Positions 26,283 through 35,113 are shown, counted from the stretch's first letter. The stretch is DNA of 64,000 bases from an uncultured Nitrospiraceae bacterium (GCA_903822005.1 CAIJNL010000016.1:61184-125183), one strand, 5' to 3'. Made by a program: numbers and translations. The notes: generated from the sequence alone by a model not told the origin.

Positions 26283-26471
26283 TTAAAACTTCTGATAAAG
26301 TCCGGCCTGTTTGCATAATTCGTTGGCGGTTATTCTGTCGATAGAGCCATGTCTTTTAATGGGAATTATCTTGCGGTCGTTTGTGTAAATTGAATGATTG
26401 CCGCCTTCACGCAGGAGTCTATAGCCGTTCTCTTCGAAATATTTGACAAGATCACGGCGCTTAACGGACAC
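26283..26471 (-). CDS. hicA: HicA-type mRNA interferase toxin
   Basis: This is a small double-stranded-RNA-binding-like ribonuclease toxin. From the GTG at 26471 (GAGG 6-7 nt upstream) it has 62 residues, the usual HicA length. The motif LLREGGNHSIYTN holds the catalytic His. IPIKRHGSIDRITANELCKQAGL is a typical C-terminal end. The track ATG at 26507 would add 12 residues and overlap hicB by 35 bp. The toxin gene follows the antitoxin gene, opposite to the common order. Confidence 0.82.
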   Translation of the reverse strand: MSVKRRDLVKYFEENGYRLLREGGNHSIYTNDRKIIPIKRHGSIDRITANELCKQAGLYQKF

Positions 26472-26472
26472 C

Positions 26473-26691
26473 TTATACCTCTGCCGGAAGTTGCTCGAAT
26501 AAAACACGTCCGACGGGTATATCTTTTTTTTGCTGTTTGTGTGCCTTGATCATTTCCTTCAGGGCGTCCTGCAACATTTCTCTGCATTTTTCTATTGTTT
26601 TTCCCTCTGTGACCACTTCAGGCCATTCAATAAGTTGCCCCATATAACCGGACGGGATTTGTGTATATTTTGCAGTGTATGTTTTGGTCAT
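26473..26691 (-). CDS. hicB: HicB-type antitoxin (short form)
   Basis: This partial-RNase-H-fold antitoxin has 72 residues. It matches the HicB N-terminal domain (YTAKYTQIPSGYMGQLIEWP and VVTEGKTIEKCREMLQDAL). It has no C-terminal DNA-binding domain, so autoregulation would need another factor. Upstream a GGAGGAG-like site precedes the ATG. The stop is next to the GTG of hicA, so the two genes are likely translated together. Confidence 0.82.
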   Translation of the reverse strand: MTKTYTAKYTQIPSGYMGQLIEWPEVVTEGKTIEKCREMLQDALKEMIKAHKQQKKDIPVGRVLFEQLPAEV

Positions 26692-26800
26692 GTTATCTCC
26701 TCCTCTTTCATGAATTATACCACAGTTAATGGTGCTGCAAAGGTATCATTTGTAGGCAAAGGAGGCGTTGTTTAGGGTGAAAATGATGAGAAGTATGCTA

Positions 26801-27361
26801 TTACTCGGGAACAACCCGTATTTTCACAGGTGTATTTTCCTGCATGGTCCTGCCGGTGTATTCAATATAGTTGACCGTTGACATGCCGAAGAGGTCTTCT
26901 TTTGTATTTACGTAAACTTTTTCGAGAACGATTTCCCTGTTATTAATGGAGGTTGAGGCCCTGTATTTTCCGTTGATCTTTTCGACAGAGATAGTGTTCT
27001 TCGCACAGGCTACAATTGAGAATCTATAGTTATTGCTTTGAAAGTCCATTGGTTTGATCCCAAAGGCGTATTTTTTCTCAAGGGAGCTAAGCACTTCTTT
27101 TTTCCCGCCGTGCAGAATCCAGTATGCTGTCACAGGATTTGGTGCGCACAACGTATTATTGCCATCGTGGCAGATATCGTAGTAAACAATATTCTTGTTC
27201 TTGCTGCGCTCTATAAAGAAGAGATGTTCATTCTTCTCGGCAGAAGCGTGACTGATAATACCGCTAAAGGCCGTCAGCATTAATGCAAAAGCGGCAATAA
27301 GCATTCCTTTTACTGAGCATAGGCAGTAAATTCTGCCGCTGCGATGGTGCCTGTTCTTCAT
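26801..27361 (-). CDS. Exported DUF4833-like protein
   Basis: The function is unknown. The preferred start (27361, MKNRHHRSGR, behind GGGAGATTACC) gives 186 residues, with a signal peptide ending near HASA at residue 40. The mature part has the pattern FFIERSKNKNIVYYDI and PVTAYWILHGGKK, which I associate with DUF4833, ending in a beta-rich segment. The track start at 27583 is 74 codons longer without support. The gene lies alone on the minus strand. Confidence 0.7.
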   Translation of the reverse strand: MKNRHHRSGRIYCLCSVKGMLIAAFALMLTAFSGIISHASAEKNEHLFFIERSKNKNIVYYDICHDGNNTLCAPNPVTAYWILHGGKKEVLSSLEKKYAFGIKPMDFQSNNYRFSIVACAKNTISVEKINGKYRASTSINNREIVLEKVYVNTKEDLFGMSTVNYIEYTGRTMQENTPVKIRVVPE

Positions 27362-27655
27362 TTGGTAATCTCCCTGGGAATATGCTGATCTTGCTGCTGC
27401 GGTTAGAGGTGCCTCTGCGAAAGCGGAACATGAGATGTGCAAAGAAGAAGCTGCCCTGCTGAGATCTGAATAACGTTGTTTATGCGAATTGTACGTCAGA
27501 CGCATACTGTCTACTGCTTTATTATACCTGTCCTGGTACCATTTAAGCAAAGAAACAATGATGAGCAAGCCGTGCCTGTTCACTGTTTTGTCTCAATATG
27601 ATATTCTATTGCTGATTTCAAATTTTATCTTAATTGCTCAGAAAAGGAGTAAGGG

Positions 27656-28966
27656 ATGAAGGCAATAAGCAGATACTTTGATTTCGCAATGCATAATACG
27701 ACGTTCCGGCAGGAAATCCTGGCGGGTATAACGACCTTTCTCACCATGGCTTACATCATCATAATCAATCCTGCGATACTCGAGGCAGCAGGCATTCCCA
27801 AAGGCCCGTCCATGACCGCCACCATCCTCTCGGCTGCCTTTGGCACCCTGATAATGGGAGTTTATGCAAAACGTCCCTTTGCCATTGCGCCTTATATGGG
27901 GGAGAATGCGTTCATAGCTTATACGGTGGTAAAGGTGCTGGGCTATCCGTGGCAGACGGCTTTGGGTGCGATCTTTATCGCCGGCGTTATCTTTACATTG
28001 CTTACAGTATTCAAGATAAGGAGCTGGCTTGCAGCCGCGATACCTGTTTCACTCAAGTATAGCTTCGCTGTCGGAATCGGCCTCTTCCTGACTTTTATCG
28101 GCCTGAACGAGACCGGCATCGTGTCTCTGGGGGTTGCCGGGGCGCCTGTCTGCCTCGGACGGATGAGCGATGCGCCGGTGCTTCTCTCAATCCTCGGTTT
28201 CTTCATAATCTCATGGCTTATTGTGAAGCGGATACATGGCGCAGTAATTATCGGAATACTTGCGGTCACAATAATCTCGATCATGACCGGTATTGCCCCT
28301 TTGCCGAAAGATATTGTCTCGATGCCGCCTGATGTAACGCCCATATTCATGCAGCTTGATATAATAGGCGCCCTGTCACCCAAGGCATTCCCTATAGTGC
28401 TGATAATTTTTGTTATGGCATTTGTTGACACCATCGGCACCGTCATCGGCCTTTCAGCGAGGGCCGGACTTCTCGATGAAAATGGGGACCTGCCCGAAAT
28501 CGAAAAGCCGATGATGGCGGATGCGCTTGCCAACCTGTTCGCTCCGGTCTTCGGCACGACCACCACAGGGGCCTATATCGAATCGGCAACCGGAATAGAG
28601 GAGGGCGGACGCACAGGTTTCACCGCGCTTGTAGTGGCCGCGCTTTTTCTTTTTGCGCTTTTCTTTGCGCCCCTGGCTGCCGCGGTCCCTGCTCACGCAT
28701 ACGGCACAGCGCTAATTGTGATAGGTATTTTCATGATCGCACCCATCGCGAAGATAGACTTCGGGGACTATACAGAGCTGATTCCAGCCTTTCTGACAAT
28801 AGTCCTTATCAGTTTTACCTACAATATCGGCGTCGGGATGACGGCCGGACTCATTTCGTATCCTTTGCTGAAGACCATCACAGGACGGCATAAAGAGGTG
28901 CCTTATGCCCTATGGCTGCTTGCTGCCATGTCGCTCTCATTTTATATTTTTTATCCATACAGGTAA
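27656..28966 (+). CDS. NCS2/AzgA-family purine permease (guanine/hypoxanthine type)
   Basis: This inner-membrane proton-coupled nucleobase importer has 436 residues and about 12-14 helices. The N-terminal signature is RQEILAGITTFLTMAYIII. Further conserved segments are PYMGENAFIAYTVV and FGTTTTGAYIESATGIEEGGRTG, which are typical of the AzgA/PbuG branch. The ATG has AAAGGAGTAAGGG before it. No purine riboswitch-like structure was seen in the 70 bp upstream. The CBM9-like gene follows 10 bp later. Confidence 0.9.
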   Translation: MKAISRYFDFAMHNTTFRQEILAGITTFLTMAYIIIINPAILEAAGIPKGPSMTATILSAAFGTLIMGVYAKRPFAIAPYMGENAFIAYTVVKVLGYPWQTALGAIFIAGVIFTLLTVFKIRSWLAAAIPVSLKYSFAVGIGLFLTFIGLNETGIVSLGVAGAPVCLGRMSDAPVLLSILGFFIISWLIVKRIHGAVIIGILAVTIISIMTGIAPLPKDIVSMPPDVTPIFMQLDIIGALSPKAFPIVLIIFVMAFVDTIGTVIGLSARAGLLDENGDLPEIEKPMMADALANLFAPVFGTTTTGAYIESATGIEEGGRTGFTALVVAALFLFALFFAPLAAAVPAHAYGTALIVIGIFMIAPIAKIDFGDYTELIPAFLTIVLISFTYNIGVGMTAGLISYPLLKTITGRHKEVPYALWLLAAMSLSFYIFYPYR

Positions 28967-28976
28967 GATCGGGTAA

Positions 28977-29648
28977 TTGTCAGTGTATACAGTTAAAGCC
29001 GCAAAAAAACGGCCTGAATTGCAGGGCTTATGGGACGGACCGGCATGGTCCCGTGCAGATACGCTGGAGCTTGAGAGTTTCAGACCCGAAGGCAGCGAAA
29101 ACCGGCCAAAGACGTCGGTGAGGCTGCTATATAACGAGGAAGGCATCTTCGGCATATTCCGCGTTGATGACCGTTATGTCCGCTGCGTGCATACGCGTTA
29201 TGGCGCGCCTGTTTATAAAGACAGTTGCGTTGAGTTCTTCGTAAAGCCGAAACCTGGAAAAGGATATTTTAATTTCGAATTTAACTGCGGCGGCGCGCTC
29301 CTTTGCAGCTACATCACAAATCCGGAAAGAACGGCCGATGGTTTTAAGGAATATGTGCTGATACCGGAATCTGAGGGAAGGGTGGTCGGGATTTTCCATT
29401 CGATGCCTGCTGTCGTCGATCCCGAGATTACTGAACCGGTCACCTGGACGCTCGAATTCTTCATACCGTTCAGCCTGCTCGGAAAATATGCCGGACCAAT
29501 TGGTGATATCCATGGTCAGGAATGGGCGGCCAATTTCTATAAGTGCGGTGACGAGACGTCCCATCCACACTGGGTCTCGTGGCGGCCCCTGCCCCAATTG
29601 AATTTTCATATGCCTGAATATTTCGGGACTGTCAGGTTTGCCGGCTGA
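28977..29648 (+). CDS. Carbohydrate-binding family 9-like domain protein
   Basis: The 223-residue soluble protein matches the CBM9-like (DOMON-related) beta sandwich seen in bacterial proteins of unknown role. Segments include WDGPAWSRADTLEL near the start, VRLLYNEEGIFGIFRVDD, YKDSCVEFFVKP, and WTLEFFIPFSLLGKY. There is no signal peptide, so it is probably cytoplasmic. The start is a TTG at 28977, with a GTG two codons later as alternative. It lies 10 bp behind the purine permease gene, but a functional link is not implied. Confidence 0.7.
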   Translation: MSVYTVKAAKKRPELQGLWDGPAWSRADTLELESFRPEGSENRPKTSVRLLYNEEGIFGIFRVDDRYVRCVHTRYGAPVYKDSCVEFFVKPKPGKGYFNFEFNCGGALLCSYITNPERTADGFKEYVLIPESEGRVVGIFHSMPAVVDPEITEPVTWTLEFFIPFSLLGKYAGPIGDIHGQEWAANFYKCGDETSHPHWVSWRPLPQLNFHMPEYFGTVRFAG

Positions 29649-29656
29649 TTCCTGCG

Positions 29657-30817
29657 CTACAAAGGTGTACTGTCAATTCTTATCGGACAGGCGTCCCTGT
29701 CACTGGTGAGGCCGCGGGCCAGAAAAAGAGCAGCAAAAATCACAATGAGCAGGCCATAGATATAATAATTCCAGCCCAGGTTTGTGTAAACCCAGCCGGG
29801 CAGATATGAGCCCAGAGACCCGCCGGTATAATAAATCGATAAGTAGAGTCCGTTGGCCACACCTTTTCTGGTGGTGGCCAGTTTATTGATGTAACCCGAG
29901 CAGGTCGACTGGAGCAGCGCCATGCCGGCTGAGAACACGAACATTCCTGCGAATATCACGGACGTGCTTTCAGAAAGAAAGAACAGGCTGCCCGCAAGGA
30001 AAAAACAGAGTCCGGCCCGAATTGTCTTTGCTTCGCTTCCCAGCAGGTTGACCAGTTTGTGGCAATTGAGCGCAACGACTATCCCCATCAGCAGACCCGA
30101 GTATGCTATGCCTATACGGAATTCGGAAATACCGCCTGTTATTTCGGCGAGGCGGAATGGCAGGAAGTTTGGGATAGAGACAAATACAAAGAAAGCGCAT
30201 GAGACCAGGAGGTAGACCCTGAGGCAGCGCGGTCGTCTCAGAGTGTCCATAATGTCACGCGGGGTTAGCCGCTCAAAATCGGCCTTGGGTGCCGGGCTGA
30301 GCCTTTGAAGGACAATCAGGCAGATAAGCAATAAGATAAAGAGTGCGAGGAAAGCATATCTCCAGCCAAACATGGTAGAAACCGCGCCTGATGCAAGTCG
30401 CCCCACAAAAGCACCCATGATGTTAGATGCGATATAAACACCAAAGCCATACTGCATCTCCCTGCCGTGGTACATGGTAGAGATATAGGTCATAATAGCG
30501 GTGAGTATGGCCGGAATTATAAGTCCCTGGCAGAAGCGCAGCCCCAGGATCAGCCAGAAATGTTCGGCAAAAAAAATGGCCAGGGCCGTTGCAGCCAGAA
30601 GAGAGACGGACCAGAGCAGTAGTTTTTTTGTCGGGACAGATTCGAGAAGATAGCCATACAGCAGAGGCGCGATGCCGAGAGGGATAAGCACAGATGTGAT
30701 CATGAGTGAAGTCGTGGCTTCGCTCGTGCCGAACTCGGACCTCAGTACAAGCAGCAGGGACTGCGACCCATAGATGGAAAAATAGACGATGGCAGCTGTG
30801 TATGCGAGGATGAACAA
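29657..30817 (-). CDS. MFS transporter
   Basis: This major facilitator permease has 386 residues and 12 helices. The likely start is a TTG at 30817, about 9 nt behind AGGGA. Segments include YGSQSLLLVLRSEFG in the first helix pair, YGYLLESVPTKKLLLW in the loop-2 motif region, and GNRGVANGLYLSIYYTGGSLGS-like packing near helix 11. The closest pattern is YbfB/YnfM-like. The substrate is unknown. It converges on the CBM9-like gene with 8 bp between the stops. Confidence 0.8.
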   Translation of the reverse strand: MFILAYTAAIVYFSIYGSQSLLLVLRSEFGTSEATTSLMITSVLIPLGIAPLLYGYLLESVPTKKLLLWSVSLLAATALAIFFAEHFWLILGLRFCQGLIIPAILTAIMTYISTMYHGREMQYGFGVYIASNIMGAFVGRLASGAVSTMFGWRYAFLALFILLLICLIVLQRLSPAPKADFERLTPRDIMDTLRRPRCLRVYLLVSCAFFVFVSIPNFLPFRLAEITGGISEFRIGIAYSGLLMGIVVALNCHKLVNLLGSEAKTIRAGLCFFLAGSLFFLSESTSVIFAGMFVFSAGMALLQSTCSGYINKLATTRKGVANGLYLSIYYTGGSLGSYLPGWVYTNLGWNYYIYGLLIVIFAALFLARGLTSDRDACPIRIDSTPL

Positions 30818-30918
30818 GTGGCTTTCCCTGGTCCCTGAACAAGAACTTTTTTATTAGGGTACATCATACTGCGCCAAGTGCGCAAGGACGGAAGGGGAGG
30901 GAAGGCAGCCGATTACAT

Positions 30919-31776
30919 CTAATAGAATTCTTTAAGCATGCTGTCGATCTTCGACATGTCCAATGACTGGGCCTGTTGAGCTAACGCTTTTTCCCTGATC
31001 AACGGTATCCTTTCATCAAAGGTCGGGCGTTCGTTTCTGTAAATAATGCCCAGGGGTATCCGGTCTCCAAATTCGAGTGCCCTGCCGAACGCTCCGGTAC
31101 GGTCTTCGGGATTATATTCCTTTTCGAGATGATATACCCTCTGTTTATACCATTCATATGTGTTGACCTTGTTAAAGCTGACGCAGGGCTGGAATATGTC
31201 GACAAGCGAAAACCCCTTGTGGCCTATGGCGGCCTTGACCATCTCCTTAAGATGTTCCATGTCACCGGCGAATGAGCGAGCGACGAAACTGCAGTCCATG
31301 GCGACCGCGAGGGCCATTGGATTAAGGCCTTCTGAAAGGACGCCGAAAGGCAGGTTATTTTTATGAGTGCCTTCGAGTGTTGTGGGAGAGGCCTGCCCTT
31401 TTGTAAGGCCGTATATCTGGTTGTCATGAACAAAGAGTTTGACATTGATATTTCTTCTCATGGCATGGAGCAGATGGTTTCCGCCCTCGCCGTAACAGTC
31501 TCCGTCGCCGGCCACCGCGATCACAATCTGGCCGCTGTTTGCGAGTTTGAGAGCTGTTGCAACGGGCAGGGACCTGCCGTGAAGTCCATTGAAGGTATTG
31601 CATTTCAGGTAATGCGGGAATTTTGCGGCCTGGCCGATCCCCGACACGATGGTGAACTGGTGAGGCTCTATCCCGAGTTCGAGCATGGCCTCTTTGAAGG
31701 TCTTTAGTATGATGATATTGCCGCATCCGGGGCACCATGACGGGGTCTCGCCTTTATAGTCATCCAATGAGGGCAT
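30919..31776 (-). CDS. korB: 2-oxoacid:ferredoxin oxidoreductase, beta subunit
   Basis: This is the thiamine-diphosphate-binding subunit of an enzyme that oxidatively decarboxylates a 2-oxoacid (2-oxoglutarate or another) to acyl-CoA with reduced ferredoxin. It has 285 residues, with CPGCGN near residue 15-20 (Fe-S ligand region), the TPP motif GDGDCYGEGGNH, and VHDNQIYGLTKGQ. It overlaps the alpha subunit gene by 17 bp. The exact substrate (2-oxoglutarate versus pyruvate versus branched-chain) is not decided by the motifs, so the symbol is provisional. Confidence 0.88.
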   Translation of the reverse strand: MPSLDDYKGETPSWCPGCGNIIILKTFKEAMLELGIEPHQFTIVSGIGQAAKFPHYLKCNTFNGLHGRSLPVATALKLANSGQIVIAVAGDGDCYGEGGNHLLHAMRRNINVKLFVHDNQIYGLTKGQASPTTLEGTHKNNLPFGVLSEGLNPMALAVAMDCSFVARSFAGDMEHLKEMVKAAIGHKGFSLVDIFQPCVSFNKVNTYEWYKQRVYHLEKEYNPEDRTGAFGRALEFGDRIPLGIIYRNERPTFDERIPLIREKALAQQAQSLDMSKIDSMLKEFY

Positions 31777-33478
31777 CGATCTCTCCTGTCAATTCTTCAA
31801 GCAGGTAAGGCCTGCCGTCAAAACGGTTAAGCAGTTTATCAAAGGAATAACCGGTCTCGGCCTTTAAAAGCCGCGCGAACTGTCCGGTCGCGTTCTGTTC
31901 AAAACATATGCTCAGCGAGGCTTGGCTGAGCAATCCGAGGTAATCAAATTTGTCTGTAGCCGGCAATGGGTATATCTCACTGAAATGGAGCATGGCGATA
32001 TCATGTTTACCTGACAGGGCATCCACGGCTTCTTTCATGAGCCCGTATGAAGAGCCCCAGCCGGTTATAATGACCTTCGGTTCTTTGTTGCCGTAAAAGA
32101 GTGGTGGAGCTATTTCATTCGTTATCAGGGGCATTTTTTTGAAGAGGCGTTTATTGGTCATCCGGATGCGTGTTTCCGCATCTTCGATTATATGGCCTTC
32201 TTCGCTGTGCTCATCGCTGTCCGTAACCACAACATGTTTGGCATCTCCCGGGACACCAAATGGCGTCACCCCGTTTTCAGTATAAGCATGCCGCTTGTAC
32301 TCATTTAATGAGGCAAATGATTCTCCCCGAAGTCTGTAATCAGTGAACACGAGTTTCCCGGTATCGAAACCCGTATATGTCCATTGTGTATCGCCAAGAT
32401 ACTGGTCGAACATAACGATTGCCGGTATCTGATATTTTTCTGCCAAATCGAACGCCTTGTTGGTAAGGTAAAAGGCCTGCTCGGGGCTGCCCGGCGCAAA
32501 GACAAGCCGCGGGAATTCACCATGGGCGGTATAGAGGGCAAACTGCAGGTCGCCCTGTTCGGTCCTTGTGGGTAATCCGGTTGCCGGGCCGGGTCTCTGC
32601 CCGAGGGCGATTACAACAGGAGTTTCAGTCATGGCAGCAAGAGATATGCCCTCGCTCATAAGCGCAAAGCCTCCACCCGAAGAGCCTGTCATGGATCTGA
32701 CGCCGCCGAAAGAAGCGCCGATGGCCATATTGATTGCGGCTATCTCATCTTCGGCCTGCTCGACAATAATGCCGAATTTATCCGCCTTCCCTGCAATGTA
32801 ATTCATGACGCCGGTTGCCGGAGTCATGGGGTAAGCTGCATAAAACTTTACGCCTGAGGATATGGCGCCGAGCGCTAATGCCTCGACCCCGGTAATAAGC
32901 ATCTTGGGTTCAGAGGCGGGGGATGTTGAAAAGGAGCAGGACGGGCAATTGGCTGCCGCAAATTTGTATCCGGCTGTGGCGAGGGTGATATTCAACCGTA
33001 CCATTTCTTCGCCTTTGTCCCTGAATGTCTCTTCAATAGTCCCGAAAAGGATATCGGTATTCATGCCCGTGATGCCCAGTATGGCGCCTGTCGCGACGAT
33101 ATTTTCCATAATCCGGCTGCCGCCGTTTTCTGCGGCAAGGCGCGCAAACGGAACATCGAGAAACCGCTTTCCTTCAGGGCGTTCCTTTAAGGTTTCGGAA
33201 TCATATATGAGCCGGCCGGTTTCGGAGAGTTCGCCGACATGCCTGTGTATAGTCTCTCTGTCGAGGGCGACAATAATATCGATCTGTTTTCTTGAAGACA
33301 TGACAGGCTTGTCAGCGAAGCGTATCTGATAGAAATTATGACCGCCCCTTATGCGCGATTCATAATCCTGGTGGGAAAAAACATGATATCCGGAACGCGA
33401 AAAAACCTTTGCCAGCGCATCGCCGATGGTCTGCGAGCCCTGCCCAGCCTCTCCGCCGATTTTTATAGAATAGTCCAT
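31760..33478 (-). CDS. korA: 2-oxoacid:ferredoxin oxidoreductase, fused gamma-alpha subunit
   Basis: This 572-residue subunit pairs with the beta subunit just downstream. The gamma domain (about 1-185) begins IGGEAGQGSQTIGDALAK. The alpha domain (about 190-570) has KFYAAYPMTPATGVMNYIA, the EQAEDEIAAINMAIGASFGG segment, and GQRPGPATGLPTRTEQGDL. The arrangement of fused gamma-alpha plus beta, without a separate delta ferredoxin gene, is the two-subunit type common in KorAB enzymes. It points to anaerobic, ferredoxin-based central metabolism. Confidence 0.9.
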   Translation of the reverse strand: MDYSIKIGGEAGQGSQTIGDALAKVFSRSGYHVFSHQDYESRIRGGHNFYQIRFADKPVMSSRKQIDIIVALDRETIHRHVGELSETGRLIYDSETLKERPEGKRFLDVPFARLAAENGGSRIMENIVATGAILGITGMNTDILFGTIEETFRDKGEEMVRLNITLATAGYKFAAANCPSCSFSTSPASEPKMLITGVEALALGAISSGVKFYAAYPMTPATGVMNYIAGKADKFGIIVEQAEDEIAAINMAIGASFGGVRSMTGSSGGGFALMSEGISLAAMTETPVVIALGQRPGPATGLPTRTEQGDLQFALYTAHGEFPRLVFAPGSPEQAFYLTNKAFDLAEKYQIPAIVMFDQYLGDTQWTYTGFDTGKLVFTDYRLRGESFASLNEYKRHAYTENGVTPFGVPGDAKHVVVTDSDEHSEEGHIIEDAETRIRMTNKRLFKKMPLITNEIAPPLFYGNKEPKVIITGWGSSYGLMKEAVDALSGKHDIAMLHFSEIYPLPATDKFDYLGLLSQASLSICFEQNATGQFARLLKAETGYSFDKLLNRFDGRPYLLEELTGEIDALIG

Positions 33479-33552
33479 ATGATTACTGAATTAATATATC
33501 AACAACGCGAGAATGCTGCAAGGGAGTCAGGAGCTCATTATGTAAGTATGTT

Positions 33553-34332
33553 TTATGCGTGGCTTAATGCAGGGCGAAGGTCCTGGTTCTGCTGTCCGTA
33601 AACCACTCTGTTGCGGCCGGTTTTTTTGGCGGTATACAGTGCATTGTCGGCGCGCTGGACTACCTGGATGGGATCGTCATCAAGCGCGGATATTGTGGCG
33701 ATGCCGATGCTGATGGATACGGGAATCTGATAGCCCTGATAGGCATATTTATTTTTTGAAAGCCTGCTGCGCAGTCTGTCGAGCGGCATGGCTGCTGTCT
33801 TGCTGCTTGTTTCGGGAAGCAGTATGAGAAATTCCTCGCCGCCGTATCTGATCACCACGTCACATTCCCGTAGGCCTGCCCTGAGGGTGGCTGCTATGTG
33901 TGTCAAAATATTGTCACCTGCTATATGGCCATAAGTATCATTGATTTTCTTGAAGTAATCGGCATCTACCATCGCAACCGAAAAGGTCGAATTATTTCTT
34001 TTTGCCCTTGCAAACTCCTCATTAAGTCTTATCAGGCCAGCCCTGCGATTATAGACCTGTGTCAGTTCATCATAAAGATAGTCATTCTGCATGGATTCAT
34101 AGGAAGAGGTAAGGGTATCCTCGGTCTTGCGCACGCAGTAGTTACTTATGAACAGGAAATTGACTGCACAAAGGATAAAGCCGGATGTCGCTGTAATCAA
34201 GGCTATTTTTGATGTCTCAACACCCAGTGCCAGTAAAACGAACGGAATTATTAGTGTCAGGACGAGCATATTTACGAATATCATCCGTCTCAGAGACTTC
34301 GCAAGGTCGTTTATCGCTGATTTAAATCCCAT
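33553..34332 (-). CDS. Membrane-anchored GGDEF diguanylate cyclase
   Basis: The protein makes cyclic di-GMP. It has 259 residues, two N-terminal membrane helices (about 17-65, LVLTLIIPFVLLALG and ITATSGFILCAVNFLFI), and a GGDEF domain (about 90-255). The active site reads RYGGEEF. The inhibitory site RxxD (RECD) lies 5 residues upstream, so product inhibition is likely. DELTQVYNRRAGL begins the domain as in the family. TAAGGAGGGC precedes the ATG. No separate sensory domain is present beyond the membrane anchor. Confidence 0.92.
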   Translation of the reverse strand: MGFKSAINDLAKSLRRMIFVNMLVLTLIIPFVLLALGVETSKIALITATSGFILCAVNFLFISNYCVRKTEDTLTSSYESMQNDYLYDELTQVYNRRAGLIRLNEEFARAKRNNSTFSVAMVDADYFKKINDTYGHIAGDNILTHIAATLRAGLRECDVVIRYGGEEFLILLPETSSKTAAMPLDRLRSRLSKNKYAYQGYQIPVSISIGIATISALDDDPIQVVQRADNALYTAKKTGRNRVVYGQQNQDLRPALSHA

Positions 34333-34571
34333 ATGCCCTCCTTAATTCTTTCAACAAGTAACTGATGCTATAGAAACAGAATATAGCAAAATGCGTGCCT
34401 CTCGTAAATATCATTGAATAATAAGGATAAAATAATAGTGCGGGTACAGGAGGCGCGGCAAAGCGTCATTATATTGGCATTATTTTCCTACTATATTTCA
34501 ACGAGAAGGCAAAAATTTCCGCTATTTTGTGATTTTGGTTACACTTCACAACGGCTTTTGTTTATCTACGT

Positions 34572-34708
34572 CAAGGGCAATTGCCTCTTGTCTCGCTGAA
34601 TTAGACCACTTTGCCTAAACAACCGCATAGTCACAAAGACGCACACCAATATAGCCTGTTTATAATCTAAGGGAGGGTCACACCGAGACATCGAGTCAGC
34701 TGCCCTTG
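34572..34708 (+). repeat. MITE-like element, copy 1 (137 bp, terminal inverted repeats)
   Basis: It begins CAAGGGCAATTGCCTCTTG and ends with the complement of CAAGGGCAGCTGACTC. The two ends agree over about 27 bp with one short gap: CAAGGGCA, TG, CTC, TGTCTCG and TG are shared. It contains no ORF. Copy 2 (34909-35045) has the same length and orientation. No target-site duplication is evident. Confidence 0.65.
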
Positions 34709-34732
34709 CCTTGTCACATGGTGTCTAAGTTT

Positions 34733-34790
34733 ATAGCCGGGAATGGCGGCAGTATCGACAGCGCCGCGTCGCCGTTGTATATGACAAATG
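34733..34790 (+). repeat. Conserved core shared with the element at 20.9 kb
   Basis: The stretch TATCGACAGCGCCGCGTCG and the following CCGTTGTATATGACA recur on the minus strand inside 20875-21015, with about four differences over about 45 bp. It contains a short hairpin CGAC/GTCG. Reading left to right, the frame NGGSIDSAASPLYMT is open here, and NGGRIDSAASPLYMT in the other copy, but no start or ribosome binding site supports translation. Confidence 0.55.
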
Positions 34791-34908
34791 TAGAAGAATT
34801 GTTAGCGTTCTGTCTGATCCGGCGTGTATAGAAGATACCCACGATGATTCAGCAAGCCGAGATGCGGCTGCCATTTTCGGCATGATTATTAAGATATGAA
34901 CAGGCTGC

Positions 34909-35045
34909 CAAGTGCAACTGCCTCTTGTCTCGCTGAATGAGATCACTTTGACGGATTTACCGCATTATCTGAAAGGCGCATTATATATTTTGCTGTTCAG
35001 TCTCGCAAGGAAGGTCACACCGAGACATCGAGTCAGCTGCCCTTG
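34909..35045 (+). repeat. MITE-like element, copy 2 (137 bp, terminal inverted repeats)
   Basis: It begins CAAGTGCAACTGCCTCTTG and ends GACATCGAGTCAGCTGCCC followed by TTG. Both ends match copy 1 almost perfectly. The interior has diverged but keeps ACCGCAT and AAAG.CGCA at the same places. Length is exactly 137 bp, as in copy 1. Confidence 0.65.
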
Positions 35046-35099
35046 TCAGCATCATATTTTTGTCCATATTATCTTTTAATTCCTATTTTTTATGCGAAT

Positions 35100-35113
35100 A
35101 TGATCTATATCAT
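35100..35113 (+). promoter_or_regulatory. FNR/HcpR-type binding site before the FrdX-like gene
   Basis: ATGATctatATCAT is a perfect inverted repeat containing TGAT-N4-ATCA, the core of the FNR/DNR consensus. A weak -10 box (TAAACT, 35136-35141) would place the start site near 35148. The palindrome centre would then be at about -41.5, the class II activator position. A second perfect palindrome, ATCAGCTGAT (35120-35129), lies just downstream. Confidence 0.5.

Larger units (their letters stand above)
34333..35099. other. Gene-free repeat-bearing region
   Basis: About 770 bp without a gene. Nearest the diguanylate cyclase there is an AT-rich leader without a visible structure. From 34572 it carries two 137-bp inverted-repeat-ended elements and, between them, a core shared with the element at 20.9 kb. 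No ORF longer than about 70 codons is convincing. It looks like a landing site for repeats. Confidence 0.6.

Noticed and set aside
34718-34831. 37-codon ORF running through the repeat core
   Set aside because: No ribosome binding site or promoter, and short. It is kept only as a note on the conserved frame.
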